Assembly: GCF_003855255.1 (NCBI RefSeq)
Contig: NZ_CP034072.1
Coordinates: forward strand, 3,446,198 to 3,510,197
DNA: 64,000 nt
Direction of reading: 5' to 3'
Source: Mycolicibacterium nivoides
GTDB taxonomy: Bacteria; Actinomycetota; Actinomycetes; Mycobacteriales; Mycobacteriaceae
In this document: positions 55,762-64,000 of the stretch, one piece after another
Position numbering within the stretch: the first letter of the stretch is position 1
Layout of the letters: each line of letters opens with the position of its first letter
Made by a program: the position numbers and the translations under genes
The notes under the pieces: model-generated
What the model saw: the letters and a program-made list of their open reading frames with translations, nothing else
Database searches by the model: none
What the model was told of the DNA's origin: nothing

Positions 55762-56780
55762 CCCGCTGAGTGCCCGGCCGGCACCCGCTCACCCTCAGGC
55801 GTCGGCCCGGGCGGAGTTCCATCGCCGAAAGGCCTGCCGCCCAAGGATTCCCGGCCGTGTGGTGTCAGCCAGTTGGCCAGGTCCGGACCCTTGGGCACAA
55901 TCTGCGTCGGATTGATGTCCGAATGCACGATGTAATAGTGCTGCTTGATCTGGACGAAGTCGACGGTGTCACCGAAGCCCGGCGTCTGGAACAGATCCCG
56001 CGCGTACGCCCACAGCACATCCATCTCGGCGAGCTTGGCCCGGTTGCACTTGAAATGGCCGTGATAGACCGGATCGAACCGGGCCAGCGTGGTGAACAGG
56101 CGCACGTCGGCCTCGGTGATGGTGTCGCCCACCAGATAACGCTGACTGCGCAGCCGGTCGGTCAGCCAGTCCAGCGCCGTGAACAACCGGTCGTAGGCGG
56201 CGTCATACGCCTGTTGTGAGCCTGCGAACCCGCAGCGGTACACGCCGTTGTTCACCTCGGTGTAGATCCGCTTGGCCACCGTATCGATCTCCTCACGCAA
56301 CGGCTCGGGATACAGCTGTGGCGCCCCCTCACGGTGGTACGCGGTCCACTCGGTGGAGAAGTCCAGCGTCATCTGGGCGAAGTCGTTGGTCACCACGGCA
56401 CCCGAGGCAACCTCGACGATCGCGGGCACGGTGATGCCCTTCGGGTAGTCGGGGTCACGCTTGAAGTACGCGTCCTGCAACCGCGGAATCTTGAGCACCG
56501 GGTCGAGCCCGCCGGGGTCGAGGTCGAACGTCCAGCTGCGCGCATCGTGCGTCGGGCCGCAAAAGCCAATGGACAGAGCACTTTCCAGACCCAGCAGGCG
56601 TCGCACGATGATTGCGCGGTTGGCCCAGGGGCAGGCACGCGCGACGATCAGCCGGTACCGGCCCGGCTCGACCGGATAGCCGTCACGGCCATCGCGCGTG
56701 ATCCTGGTGGTGATGTAGTTGGTATCGCGGTGGAACTCGCCGGAAGTGGACTTGTCGGCGACGTAGGTGCCCTGGGCCAT
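55758..56780 (-). CDS. ECM4/Xi-class glutathionyl-hydroquinone reductase-like protein
   Basis: 340 aa. Thioredoxin-like N-terminal domain with the nucleophilic Cys motif ACPWANRAII, the WTFDLDPGGLDPV segment, then a helical C-terminal domain with YRCGFAGSQQAYDAAYDRLF and YLVGDTITEADVRLFTTLAR. This is the Xi-class GST pattern, whose known members reduce glutathionyl-hydroquinones. Mycobacteria lack glutathione, so a mycothiol-based reaction is a fair inference. ATG 56780 starts at MAQGTYVADK; the upstream extension is discarded. Confidence 0.9.
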   Translation of the reverse strand: MAQGTYVADKSTSGEFHRDTNYITTRITRDGRDGYPVEPGRYRLIVARACPWANRAIIVRRLLGLESALSIGFCGPTHDARSWTFDLDPGGLDPVLKIPRLQDAYFKRDPDYPKGITVPAIVEVASGAVVTNDFAQMTLDFSTEWTAYHREGAPQLYPEPLREEIDTVAKRIYTEVNNGVYRCGFAGSQQAYDAAYDRLFTALDWLTDRLRSQRYLVGDTITEADVRLFTTLARFDPVYHGHFKCNRAKLAEMDVLWAYARDLFQTPGFGDTVDFVQIKQHYYIVHSDINPTQIVPKGPDLANWLTPHGRESLGGRPFGDGTPPGPTPEGERVPAGHSAG

Positions 56781-56832
56781 ACCTACATATTGGCCGCACA
56801 GTGCGCCGAGCAACACCCGGCGAACCAAAGGA

Positions 56833-57243
56833 TCAGGCGTCGAGCTCCTGCGCGACGGCCTTGACCACTTCGGACACCCGGCGCGCGACCTTGCGGTCGG
56901 GGTAGCGCCCCTTGCGCAGCTCGGGCTGCACGATGTCCTCGAGCAGCGTGATCATGTCCGACACCATGCCGTGCAGCTCATCGGGAGTGTGCTTGTGCTC
57001 GGGACGCTCGGCCTCGCGGCGGGTCCGGCTCAGGCTCGGCGGCGGGTCGATCAGCTTGAGGCTCAACGCCTGCGGGCCACGACGGCCGGCGGCCACGCCG
57101 AACTCGACGCGTTGACCGGCCTTGAGGCCTTCGACACCCGCGGGCAACGCCGAGGACCGCACATAGACGTCCTCACCGTCCTCCTGGGACACAAAGCCGA
57201 AGCCCTTTTCGGCGTCGTACCACTTCACCTTGCCGGTCGGCAC
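56833..57243 (-). CDS. cspB: Cold-shock domain protein with C-terminal extension (CspB-type)
   Basis: 136 aa. Residues 1-68 are a cold-shock domain with RNP1-like KGFGFV and the RNP2-like VYVRSS, then about 65 extra residues that are charged and helical ([20 protein letters not shown]). Homolog of Rv0871. It binds single-stranded nucleic acid. The extension is larger than in a typical 67-aa Csp. A 163-base gap separates it from the divergent YccF gene. Confidence 0.9.
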   Translation of the reverse strand: MPTGKVKWYDAEKGFGFVSQEDGEDVYVRSSALPAGVEGLKAGQRVEFGVAAGRRGPQALSLKLIDPPPSLSRTRREAERPEHKHTPDELHGMVSDMITLLEDIVQPELRKGRYPDRKVARRVSEVVKAVAQELDA

Positions 57244-57406
57244 TGCTACTCACCCGCTCGTCTTGTCAGAACTACCTACACACATAAAGCTCGCGTCCCG
57301 TCAGCGCCGGGACGCGATGGAGCGATCTTACTCGGCCCTGGCTGGGTGCTTCACCCCTATTACTCGGTAGGCTTGGAACCACCTCTGGAAGAGAGATGCG
57401 CCGGCA

Positions 57407-57799
57407 ATGCGAGTGATACTGAACATCATCTGGTTGGTCTTCGGCGGCCTGTGGCTGGCGCTGGGATATCTGCTGGCCGCGCTGATCTGTTTCGTCCTGA
57501 TCATCACCATCCCGTTCGGGTTCGCTTCGCTGCGCATCGCCTCCTACGCCCTGTGGCCGTTCGGCCGAACCATCGTGGACAAGCCCGGCACCAGGCCCGG
57601 CGCCCTGATCGGCAACATCATCTGGATCGTCCTGTTCGGCTGGTGGCTGGCGTTGGGCCATCTGGTGAGCGCGGTGGCCATGGCGGTAACCATCATCGGA
57701 ATCCCGTTGGCGCTGGCCGATCTCAAGCTGATCCCGGTCTCGCTGGTGCCACTGGGCAAGGAGATCGTCCCGGTCGACTCGCTGAAGGCCGCGGTATGA
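57407..57799 (+). CDS. YccF-domain membrane protein (Rv0870c-like)
   Basis: 130 aa with four hydrophobic segments and two related halves, each starting ILN/GNIIW (VILNIIWLVFGGLWLALGY; IGNIIWIVLFGWWLALGH). Homolog of Rv0870c. Function unknown. Its stop overlaps the moaA2 start (ATGA), tying it to molybdopterin genes. Confidence 0.9.
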   Translation: MRVILNIIWLVFGGLWLALGYLLAALICFVLIITIPFGFASLRIASYALWPFGRTIVDKPGTRPGALIGNIIWIVLFGWWLALGHLVSAVAMAVTIIGIPLALADLKLIPVSLVPLGKEIVPVDSLKAAV

Positions 57800-58884
57800 C
57801 CCTGACTCCACTCGGGTTGCCCACGGTGCATCGATCCGACGGACCGGCCATCGGTGCGTCTCTCGCCCCAGCCCCGACAATTGGCCCGCTGGTCGACACC
57901 TACGGCCGCGTCGCCACCGACCTCCGGGTCTCCCTGACCGACAAGTGCAATCTGCGATGTACCTACTGCATGCCCGCCGAGGGGCTGGACTGGTTGCCCG
58001 GAGAGGCACTGCTCAGCACCGCCGAACTGAACCGGCTGTTGCGCATCGCAGTCACCCGGCTGGGCATCACCAGCGTGCGGTTCACCGGTGGTGAGCCGTT
58101 GGTGACACGCCACCTCGAGGATGTGGTGGCCGCCGCCGCGGCGCTGCGCCCGCGCCCGGAGATCACCCTGACCACCAACGGCATCGGGCTGGCCCGGCGT
58201 GCCGCCGGCCTCAAACAGGCCGGGCTGAACCGGATCAACGTGTCGCTGGACAGCGTCGACGCCACCCACTTCGCCCGGATCACCCGCAGGGACCGACTGG
58301 CCGACGTGCTCGACGGCCTGGCGGCCGCCAAGGCCGCCGGACTGCAGCCGGTGAAGGTCAACGCGGTGCTCGACCCGGTCTCGGGTCTCGACGACGTGGT
58401 GAACCTGTTGGGCTACTGCCTGGATCACGGATACCAGCTGCGGATCATCGAGCAGATGCCGCTGGACGCCGGGCACACCTGGCAGCGCGGCACCGTGATC
58501 GACTCCGAAGCCATTCTCGGCACCCTGCGCCGCCACTTCGACCTGCGGCCCGATCCGAAGCCGCGCGGCTCGGCGCCGGCCGAGCTCTGGCAGGTCGCGG
58601 CGAGCGCTGATCACCCCGCGGGCACCGTCGGAGTGATCGCGTCCGTGTCGCACGCGTTCTGTTCGGACTGTGACCGCACGAGGCTGACCGCCGACGGCCA
58701 GATTCGCAGCTGTCTGTTCTCCACCGAGGAGAGCGACCTGCGCGCGCTGCTGCGCGGTGGCGCCGACGACGCCGCCATCGAAACGGTCTGGCGGACGGCG
58801 ATGTGGGCAAAGCCCGCGGGACACGGGATCAACGACCCGGATTTCGTGCAGCCCGTGCGGCCGATGAGCGCGATCGGCGGCTAG
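57796..58884 (+). CDS. moaA2: GTP 3',8-cyclase, molybdenum cofactor step 1
   Basis: 362 aa radical-SAM enzyme. The first cluster is CNLRCTYC (Cys51, 55, 58); the second is the C-terminal CSDCDRTRLTADGQIRSC. Other motifs: FTGGEPLV and RINVSLDSVD. The C-terminus ends with the GG pair after SAI that completes the active site in MoaA proteins. It converts GTP to the cyclic pyranopterin precursor with MoaC. Overlaps the YccF gene by four bases; moaD2 starts directly after its stop. Confidence 0.96.
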   Translation: MTLTPLGLPTVHRSDGPAIGASLAPAPTIGPLVDTYGRVATDLRVSLTDKCNLRCTYCMPAEGLDWLPGEALLSTAELNRLLRIAVTRLGITSVRFTGGEPLVTRHLEDVVAAAAALRPRPEITLTTNGIGLARRAAGLKQAGLNRINVSLDSVDATHFARITRRDRLADVLDGLAAAKAAGLQPVKVNAVLDPVSGLDDVVNLLGYCLDHGYQLRIIEQMPLDAGHTWQRGTVIDSEAILGTLRRHFDLRPDPKPRGSAPAELWQVAASADHPAGTVGVIASVSHAFCSDCDRTRLTADGQIRSCLFSTEESDLRALLRGGADDAAIETVWRTAMWAKPAGHGINDPDFVQPVRPMSAIGG

Positions 58885-59148
58885 ATGACGGAGCACACCG
58901 TGGCCGTAACGGTCCGCTATTTCGCCGCTGCCGCCGCCGCGGCCGGAGTTGATACGGAAACGTTAGGTTTGGCCGAGGATTCGACGATCGCGACGCTCGT
59001 CGAGCATCTCAGCGGTCGCGACGCGGAGCTCGCGCGCGTGCTTAAGCGCTGCTCATACCTGTCGGACGGCATGGCCGTCCGCGATATGGACAAGCCGCTG
59101 TCAACGTCTCAAACCATTGATGTGTTACCGCCATTCGCCGGCGGTTAA
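58885..59148 (+). CDS. moaD2: Molybdopterin synthase small subunit
   Basis: 87 aa ubiquitin-like protein ending in the required GG (PPFAGG), which becomes the thiocarboxylate that delivers sulfur to MoaE. Starts immediately after the moaA2 stop. Homolog of Rv0868c. The gene's stop touches a CRP-like palindrome that belongs to the rpfA promoter region. Confidence 0.94.
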   Translation: MTEHTVAVTVRYFAAAAAAAGVDTETLGLAEDSTIATLVEHLSGRDAELARVLKRCSYLSDGMAVRDMDKPLSTSQTIDVLPPFAGG

Positions 59149-59164
59149 CGTGATTTGCATCACA
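59149..59164. promoter_or_regulatory. CRP-type binding site upstream of rpfA
   Basis: CGTGATTTGCATCACA matches TGTGA-N6-TCACA in all but one position, with GTGAT/ATCAC forming an exact palindrome. It lies about 440 bases before rpfA. In M. tuberculosis rpfA is a known target of CRP (Rv3676), so this is very likely the matching site. Confidence 0.8.
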
Positions 59165-60338
<1,174 letters not shown>

Positions 60339-60341
60339 GTT

Positions 60342-60770
60342 TCAGGCCGAGCCGACCCACTCGTCGGTGCCGTCGGAGAAGTACTGGTGCTTCCACACCG
60401 GTAGCCGCTCTTTGACGGTGTCGACGAGTCGGGCACAGGTTTCGAACGCCGCCCTGCGATGGTCCGCTGACACAGCGGCCACCAGGGCGGCGTCTCCTAT
60501 ATTCAGGGTTCCGATGCGGTGGCTGACCGCGATCGCGCGTACCCCGGTGGCCTGCGCGGCCACCTCGGCGGCCACCTCTTGCAAGGTTTGAAGGGCATCG
60601 GGGTGCGCGGAGTAGTCGAGCCGGGTGACCGAGCGGCCGCCGTCGTGATCGCGCACCACCCCGCAGAATCCGACCACTGCTCCGGCTGCCTCGTGGGCCA
60701 CCAGGGCCTCGTATTCGGTCAGCGAGATCGGTGTCTCGGTCAGTTCGACCCGTATGACGGATGCGCTCAC
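60342..60770 (-). CDS. moaE2: Molybdopterin synthase large subunit
   Basis: 142 aa. Conserved MoaE features: [45 protein letters not shown], and the catalytic PVWKHQYF. It makes molybdopterin with MoaD. GTG 60770 ([14 protein letters not shown]) matches the length of Rv0866. A longer in-frame start exists because the start region is tandemly repeated upstream, but that extension ([20 protein letters not shown]) is repeat-derived. Last gene of the moaC-mog-moaE2 operon; convergent with rpfA. Confidence 0.93.
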   Translation of the reverse strand: MSASVIRVELTETPISLTEYEALVAHEAAGAVVGFCGVVRDHDGGRSVTRLDYSAHPDALQTLQEVAAEVAAQATGVRAIAVSHRIGTLNIGDAALVAAVSADHRRAAFETCARLVDTVKERLPVWKHQYFSDGTDEWVGSA

Positions 60771-60853
60771 CGGCAGGTCCTTCTCCTCTTCGCGCAGGCG
60801 CTCACCGGCAGGCCCTTCTCCTCTTCGCACAGGCGCTCATCGGTGGTCCTTTC
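60763..60853. repeat. 35-bp tandem repeat at the moaE2 start
   Basis: Two complete 35-base copies (60763-60797 and 60798-60832, differing at two positions) are followed by a diverged partial third (60833-60853) that is the end of mog. On the minus strand each copy carries AGGAG, AAGGA and a GTG or ATG start. The first two starts open frames of 12 codons ([12 protein letters not shown] and [12 protein letters not shown]) whose TGA overlaps the next GTG. Confidence 0.9.
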
Positions 60854-61313
60854 CGCCCAGCTGGTCCAAGGCATGCTCCAGCACGCCGGCCAGCACGCCC
60901 AGCCCGTCTTTGACCCCGCCCGGCGATCCGGGCAGGTTGACGATCAGGGTGCGCCCGGCGACACCGCAGACGCCGCGGGACAGCACCGCGGTGGGCACCT
61001 TGTGTACGCCGGCACGCCGGATGGCATCGGCCAGTCCCGGTATCTGATAGTCGAGCACCGACATGGTGGATTCCGGCGTCGCATCGGTGGGCGAGATGCC
61101 GGTTCCGCCGGAGGTGATGATCAGGTCGACGCGCTCGGCCAGGGCGGCGCGCAAGGCGTCGCCGACGGCGTGCCCGTCGGCGACCACCACCTGCTCGGTG
61201 ACGTCGTAGCCGCGATCGGAGAGCCAGCCGACGATGAGGGGGCCCGTCCGGTCGTCGTACACCCCTGCCGCGGCACGGGTGGAGGCGATGATGACCCGCG
61301 CCGAACGCGTCAC
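60837..61313 (-). CDS. mog: Molybdopterin adenylyltransferase-like protein Mog
   Basis: 158 aa MoeA/MogA-fold enzyme: [40 protein letters not shown] and a C-terminal [10 protein letters not shown]. It adenylates molybdopterin before metal insertion. GTG 61313 overlaps the moaC stop (GTGA) and is preferred over GTG 61331. Its stop overlaps an ATG that starts the first 12-codon frame of the repeat. Homolog of Rv0865. Confidence 0.93.
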   Translation of the reverse strand: MTRSARVIIASTRAAAGVYDDRTGPLIVGWLSDRGYDVTEQVVVADGHAVGDALRAALAERVDLIITSGGTGISPTDATPESTMSVLDYQIPGLADAIRRAGVHKVPTAVLSRGVCGVAGRTLIVNLPGSPGGVKDGLGVLAGVLEHALDQLGGKDHR

Positions 61314-61783
61314 TGAGTAGTTCTTTCCCACAATCCCGTTTTACCGCCTTCTTTGCGCACCACTTTGATGTCGTCGATGCACGCGGCGGGGTCGACGGCC
61401 TTGATCATGTCGTACAGCGTCAGCGCGGCGACGCTCACCGCGGTCAGGGCTTCCATCTCGACCCCGGTGCGGTCGGTGCTGCGCACGGTGGCGGTGATGG
61501 CCACCGCTGCCTCGCGGGCGTCGAAGTCCACGTCGACGCCGGTCAGAGCCAACTGATGGCACAGCGGGATCAGATCGGGGGTCCGCTTGGCGGCCATGAT
61601 CCCGGCCACCCGCGCGGTGGCCAGGGCATCACCCTTGGGCAGGCCGCCCGAGGCGATGAGGGCCACCACATCCGGCCGCGTGTGCAGGGTGCCCACGGCC
61701 TTCGCGGTGCGTTTGGTGACGTCCTTGGCCGAGACGTCGACCATGTGTGCCGCGCCGGACTCGTCGAGGTGCGACAGTCCCAC
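61310..61783 (-). CDS. moaC: Cyclic pyranopterin monophosphate synthase
   Basis: 157 aa. Family signature [16 protein letters not shown], the active-site [37 protein letters not shown], and [11 protein letters not shown]. It forms cyclic pyranopterin phosphate from the MoaA product. GTG 61783. First of the moaC-mog-moaE2 genes; all three are coupled. Corresponds to Rv0864 (moaC2). Confidence 0.95.
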   Translation of the reverse strand: MGLSHLDESGAAHMVDVSAKDVTKRTAKAVGTLHTRPDVVALIASGGLPKGDALATARVAGIMAAKRTPDLIPLCHQLALTGVDVDFDAREAAVAITATVRSTDRTGVEMEALTAVSVAALTLYDMIKAVDPAACIDDIKVVRKEGGKTGLWERTTQ

Positions 61784-61785
61784 TG

Positions 61786-61983
61786 TTACCTGTTGACGAC
61801 GGTGGCCGACTGGATGAAGGGCAGCTCGTCGGCCGGCAAGGGGAAGGTCACATCGCCGAACGGCGACAGTGCGCCGGTGCGGTCGGTGGCGAGCTCACTC
61901 ACTGCGTGATCATCGCCGTCGGAAAGCACGGGCCAGCCGTTGTCAACGTAATGGTTCTTCTTGTTGTCAGCCACGCCCCACAT
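61786..61983 (-). CDS. Small conserved hypothetical protein (Rv0863-like)
   Basis: About 65 aa (or 62 if GTG 61974 is used). The sequence reads [20 protein letters not shown], then charged segments and [17 protein letters not shown]. No membrane helix or known domain. Located 2 bases before moaC, at the place of Rv0863. Function unknown; its link to molybdopterin synthesis is positional only. Confidence 0.72.
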   Translation of the reverse strand: MWGVADNKKNHYVDNGWPVLSDGDDHAVSELATDRTGALSPFGDVTFPLPADELPFIQSATVVNR

Positions 61984-62013
61984 TGTGGCAGGCGCCTGCG
62001 CCGGAGGCGAGAC

Positions 62014-62076
62014 CGGCGGGCAGGATCGCAGCCACCGGGGGATGGCTCGGCGGGCAGGAGCGCAGCGACCGGGGGG
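62014..62076. repeat. 29-bp direct repeat between Rv0863-like and Rv0862c-like genes
   Basis: Positions 62014-62042 and 62048-62076 read CGGCGGGCAGGA[T/G]CGCAGC[C/G]ACCGGGGG with only two or three differences, at a period of 34 bases. They lie in the divergent gap just upstream of ATG 62112. A promoter-spanning or slipped duplication is possible. Confidence 0.7.
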
Positions 62077-62111
62077 AGGTCCAGCGCAGGCTGCTTTACG
62101 CTGGTCAGGAT

Positions 62112-64000
62112 ATGACCGCCGCACAGACTCCCGGATTCCCGCTGGGTGCCTGGCTGTCCGACCTCGACGACAAGGGCCTCATCCGCCTGCTGGAGCTGCG
62201 GCCCGACCTGAGCCAGCCGCCACCGGGAACGATCGCCGCGCTTGCCGCGCGCGCCACCTCACGTCAGTCGGTCAAGGCTGCCACCGATTCCCTGGACTTC
62301 CTGCGGCTGGCCGTCCTGGACGCGTTGCTGGTCCTGCATGCAGATACCCACCCGGTCCCGGTGTCCGAGGTGAGCGGACTGTTGGGTGAGCGCGTCGACT
62401 CCGGCGACGTGACCACCGCGCTGGAAGATCTGCGCGAGCGGGCCCTGGCGTGGGGCGAGGCCGCCGTCAGGGTGGCGCCCGAAGTGGCGTCGGGCCTGCC
62501 GTGGTTCGTCGGCCAGGCCGCCGTGGAGACCACAGAGCGCAGCGCCGACGAGATCGCCGAACTGCTCGGGGGGCTCGACGAGGCCCAGAGCGAACTGCTG
62601 GCCCGGCTGCTGGAGGGCTCACCCATGGGCCGAACCCGCGACGCTGCGCCCGACACCCCGCCCGACCGGCCGGTGCCTCGCCTCGTGGAGGCCGGGCTGT
62701 TGCGCCGCATCGACGCCGAGACGGTGATCCTGCCCCGGGTGGTCGGCCAGGTGATGCGCGGCGAGGCGCCCGGACCGGTGGAGTTGACCACGCCGGTGCT
62801 CCAGACGACGTCGACGACGGCTGCCGATGCCGATGCGGTGGCCGCCGGTGCCGCCATCGACCTGTTGCGCGAGATCGACCTGATCATCGAAACCCTCGGC
62901 AGCGCACCGGTTCCCGAGCTGCGCAACGGCGGACTCGGGGTGCGCGACGTCAAGCGGCTGGCCAAGACCACCGGCATCGACGAACCACGCCTCGGCCTTC
63001 TCCTGGAACTGGCCGCGGGCGCGGGGCTGATCGCTGCGGGGATGCCCGATCCGGATCCGGGTGACGGGACCGGGCCCTACTGGGCGCCGACGGTGGCCGC
63101 CGACCGGTTCATCGAATCCCCCACTGCCGTGCGCTGGCACCTGCTGGCGGCGACGTGGCTGGACCTGCCGGCGAGGCCCGCCCTGATCGGCAGCCGCGGC
63201 CCGGACAACAAACCCTTTGCCGCACTGTCGGATTCGCTGTACTCGACCGCGGCTCCGCTGGACCGGCGGCTGATGCTGAGCGTGCTGGCCGAACTGGCTC
63301 CGGGCACCGGAGTCGACGGCGCCGAGTTGTCCCGGGCGATGGTCTGGCGCCGTCCGCGCTGGGCGATGCGTCTGCAGCCGGCCACCGTCAGCGGGCTGCT
63401 CGCCGAGGCCCATTCGCTGGGCATGGTGGGCCGCGGTGCGATCAGCACGCCCGCCCGCGGTCTGCTGGCCGGCGACCCCGACGAGGACGTATTGGCCGCG
63501 ATGGCCAAGGCGCTGCCCAAACCACTCGACCACTTTCTGCTGCAGGCCGACCTCACGGTGATCGTGCCCGGCCCGCTGGAGCGCGATCTGGCCGAGCACC
63601 TGGCCGAGGTGGCCACCGTCGAATCGGCGGGCGCGGCGATGGTCTACCGGATCAGCGAACCGTCCATCCGGCGCGCACTCGATGCCGGGCGGACCGCCAG
63701 CGAGTTGCACTCCCTGTTCGAGAAACACTCGAAAACCCCGGTGCCGCAAGGGTTGACGTATCTCATCGACGACGTGGCACGCCGCCACGGCCAGCTGCGC
63801 GTCGGGATGGCCACGTCGTTCCTGCGGTGTGAAGATCCCGCGCTGCTGGCCCAGGCGGTCGCCTCGCCAGGCGCCGACCGCCTTGAGCTGCGCCTGCTGG
63901 CCCCCACTGTGGCGGTGTCTCAGGCACCGATCGCCGACGTGCTCACGGTGCTGCGCGAAGCCGGGTTCGCGCCGGCCGCCGAGGACTCCACGGGCACCGT
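62112..64000 (+). CDS. Helicase-associated domain protein (Rv0862c-like), C-terminus beyond window
   Basis: 629 codons visible, running off the right edge. It reads [20 protein letters not shown] at the start, helical winged-helix-like repeats in the middle ([20 protein letters not shown]), and the Helicase_C_3-type region with [20 protein letters not shown] and [20 protein letters not shown]. It matches Rv0862c, which lies next to the XPB-type helicase gene in M. tuberculosis, so a role with that helicase in DNA repair is inferred. No helicase motor motifs are seen in the visible part. Confidence 0.88.
   Translation, partial: MTAAQTPGFPLGAWLSDLDDKGLIRLLELRPDLSQPPPGTIAALAARATSRQSVKAATDSLDFLRLAVLDALLVLHADTHPVPVSEVSGLLGERVDSGDVTTALEDLRERALAWGEAAVRVAPEVASGLPWFVGQAAVETTERSADEIAELLGGLDEAQSELLARLLEGSPMGRTRDAAPDTPPDRPVPRLVEAGLLRRIDAETVILPRVVGQVMRGEAPGPVELTTPVLQTTSTTAADADAVAAGAAIDLLREIDLIIETLGSAPVPELRNGGLGVRDVKRLAKTTGIDEPRLGLLLELAAGAGLIAAGMPDPDPGDGTGPYWAPTVAADRFIESPTAVRWHLLAATWLDLPARPALIGSRGPDNKPFAALSDSLYSTAAPLDRRLMLSVLAELAPGTGVDGAELSRAMVWRRPRWAMRLQPATVSGLLAEAHSLGMVGRGAISTPARGLLAGDPDEDVLAAMAKALPKPLDHFLLQADLTVIVPGPLERDLAEHLAEVATVESAGAAMVYRISEPSIRRALDAGRTASELHSLFEKHSKTPVPQGLTYLIDDVARRHGQLRVGMATSFLRCEDPALLAQAVASPGADRLELRLLAPTVAVSQAPIADVLTVLREAGFAPAAEDSTGT

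Noticed and set aside
60771..60830. Longer MoaE2 N-terminus reading through the repeat
   Set aside because: The extra residues come from the tandem repeat and are absent from the family; the GTG at 60770 gives the normal length. Kept as a possibility in the findings.

Overview
The window is a high-GC actinobacterial chromosome segment, most probably from a rapidly growing Mycobacterium (Mycolicibacterium). The protein families and gene order follow the M. tuberculosis Rv0862c-Rv0903c block almost step by step: prrA/prrB, arfABC, Rv0898c, Rv0897c, gltA2, citA, Rv0887c, fprB, Rv0885, serC, sepH, the Rv0882-Rv0875c genes, cspB, Rv0870c, moaA2, moaD2, rpfA, moaE2, mog, moaC2, Rv0863 and Rv0862c. 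Starts are often GTG, many genes overlap by ATGA or GTGA, and several lack an obvious ribosome binding site. No rRNA, tRNA, insertion sequence, prophage or CRISPR array was seen. The species cannot be named from the sequence alone.

Region 1 (1-8.6 kb): a YhgE/Pip membrane protein cut by the window edge, with a degenerate ABC ATPase partner. Next comes a magnesium unit: a SigA-type promoter, an M-box riboswitch, a small proline-containing leader ORF, a 57-aa small ORF and the Mg2+ P-type ATPase MgtA. A two-domain VOC protein, a small membrane protein and a lipoprotein asparaginase follow.

Region 2 (8.6-15.8 kb): accessory catabolism. Two coupled acyl-CoA synthetases diverge from a GAF-LuxR regulator and an epoxide hydrolase. 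A DUF1254/DUF1214 gene here carries a one-base frameshift.

Region 3 (15.8-26.1 kb): three ABC exporter half-transporters, two of them forming a probable heterodimer. The essential two-component system PrrAB and the arfABC envelope operon follow, then an FKBP isomerase.

Region 4 (26-42.9 kb): an FAD oxidoreductase; TetR/SnoaL and MarR/MFS regulator-target pairs; YbaK; both citrate synthases (gltA2 and citA); and a pdxH-MFS pair. It also holds an AAC(2')-I-type aminoglycoside acetyltransferase and a YkoEDC energy-coupling-factor transporter with a small P-loop kinase.

Region 5 (42.9-57.8 kb): the ferredoxin reductase FprB with an AurF-like diiron oxygenase, a methionine aminopeptidase, serC, sepH, an F420-type oxidoreductase, a TIGR00027 methyltransferase, and a conserved run of small membrane, RNA-modification, MFS and cold-shock genes.

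Region 6 (57.8-64 kb): molybdenum cofactor genes (moaA2, moaD2, moaE2, mog, moaC) surround rpfA. rpfA has a CRP-type palindrome and a c-di-AMP (ydaO) riboswitch in its leader. The window ends inside the Rv0862c-like helicase-associated protein.

The most unusual signals are the layered leader of mgtA, a 35-bp tandem repeat that multiplies the moaE2 start region, a pair of related long palindromes at convergent gene ends, and the divergent AAC(2') gene.
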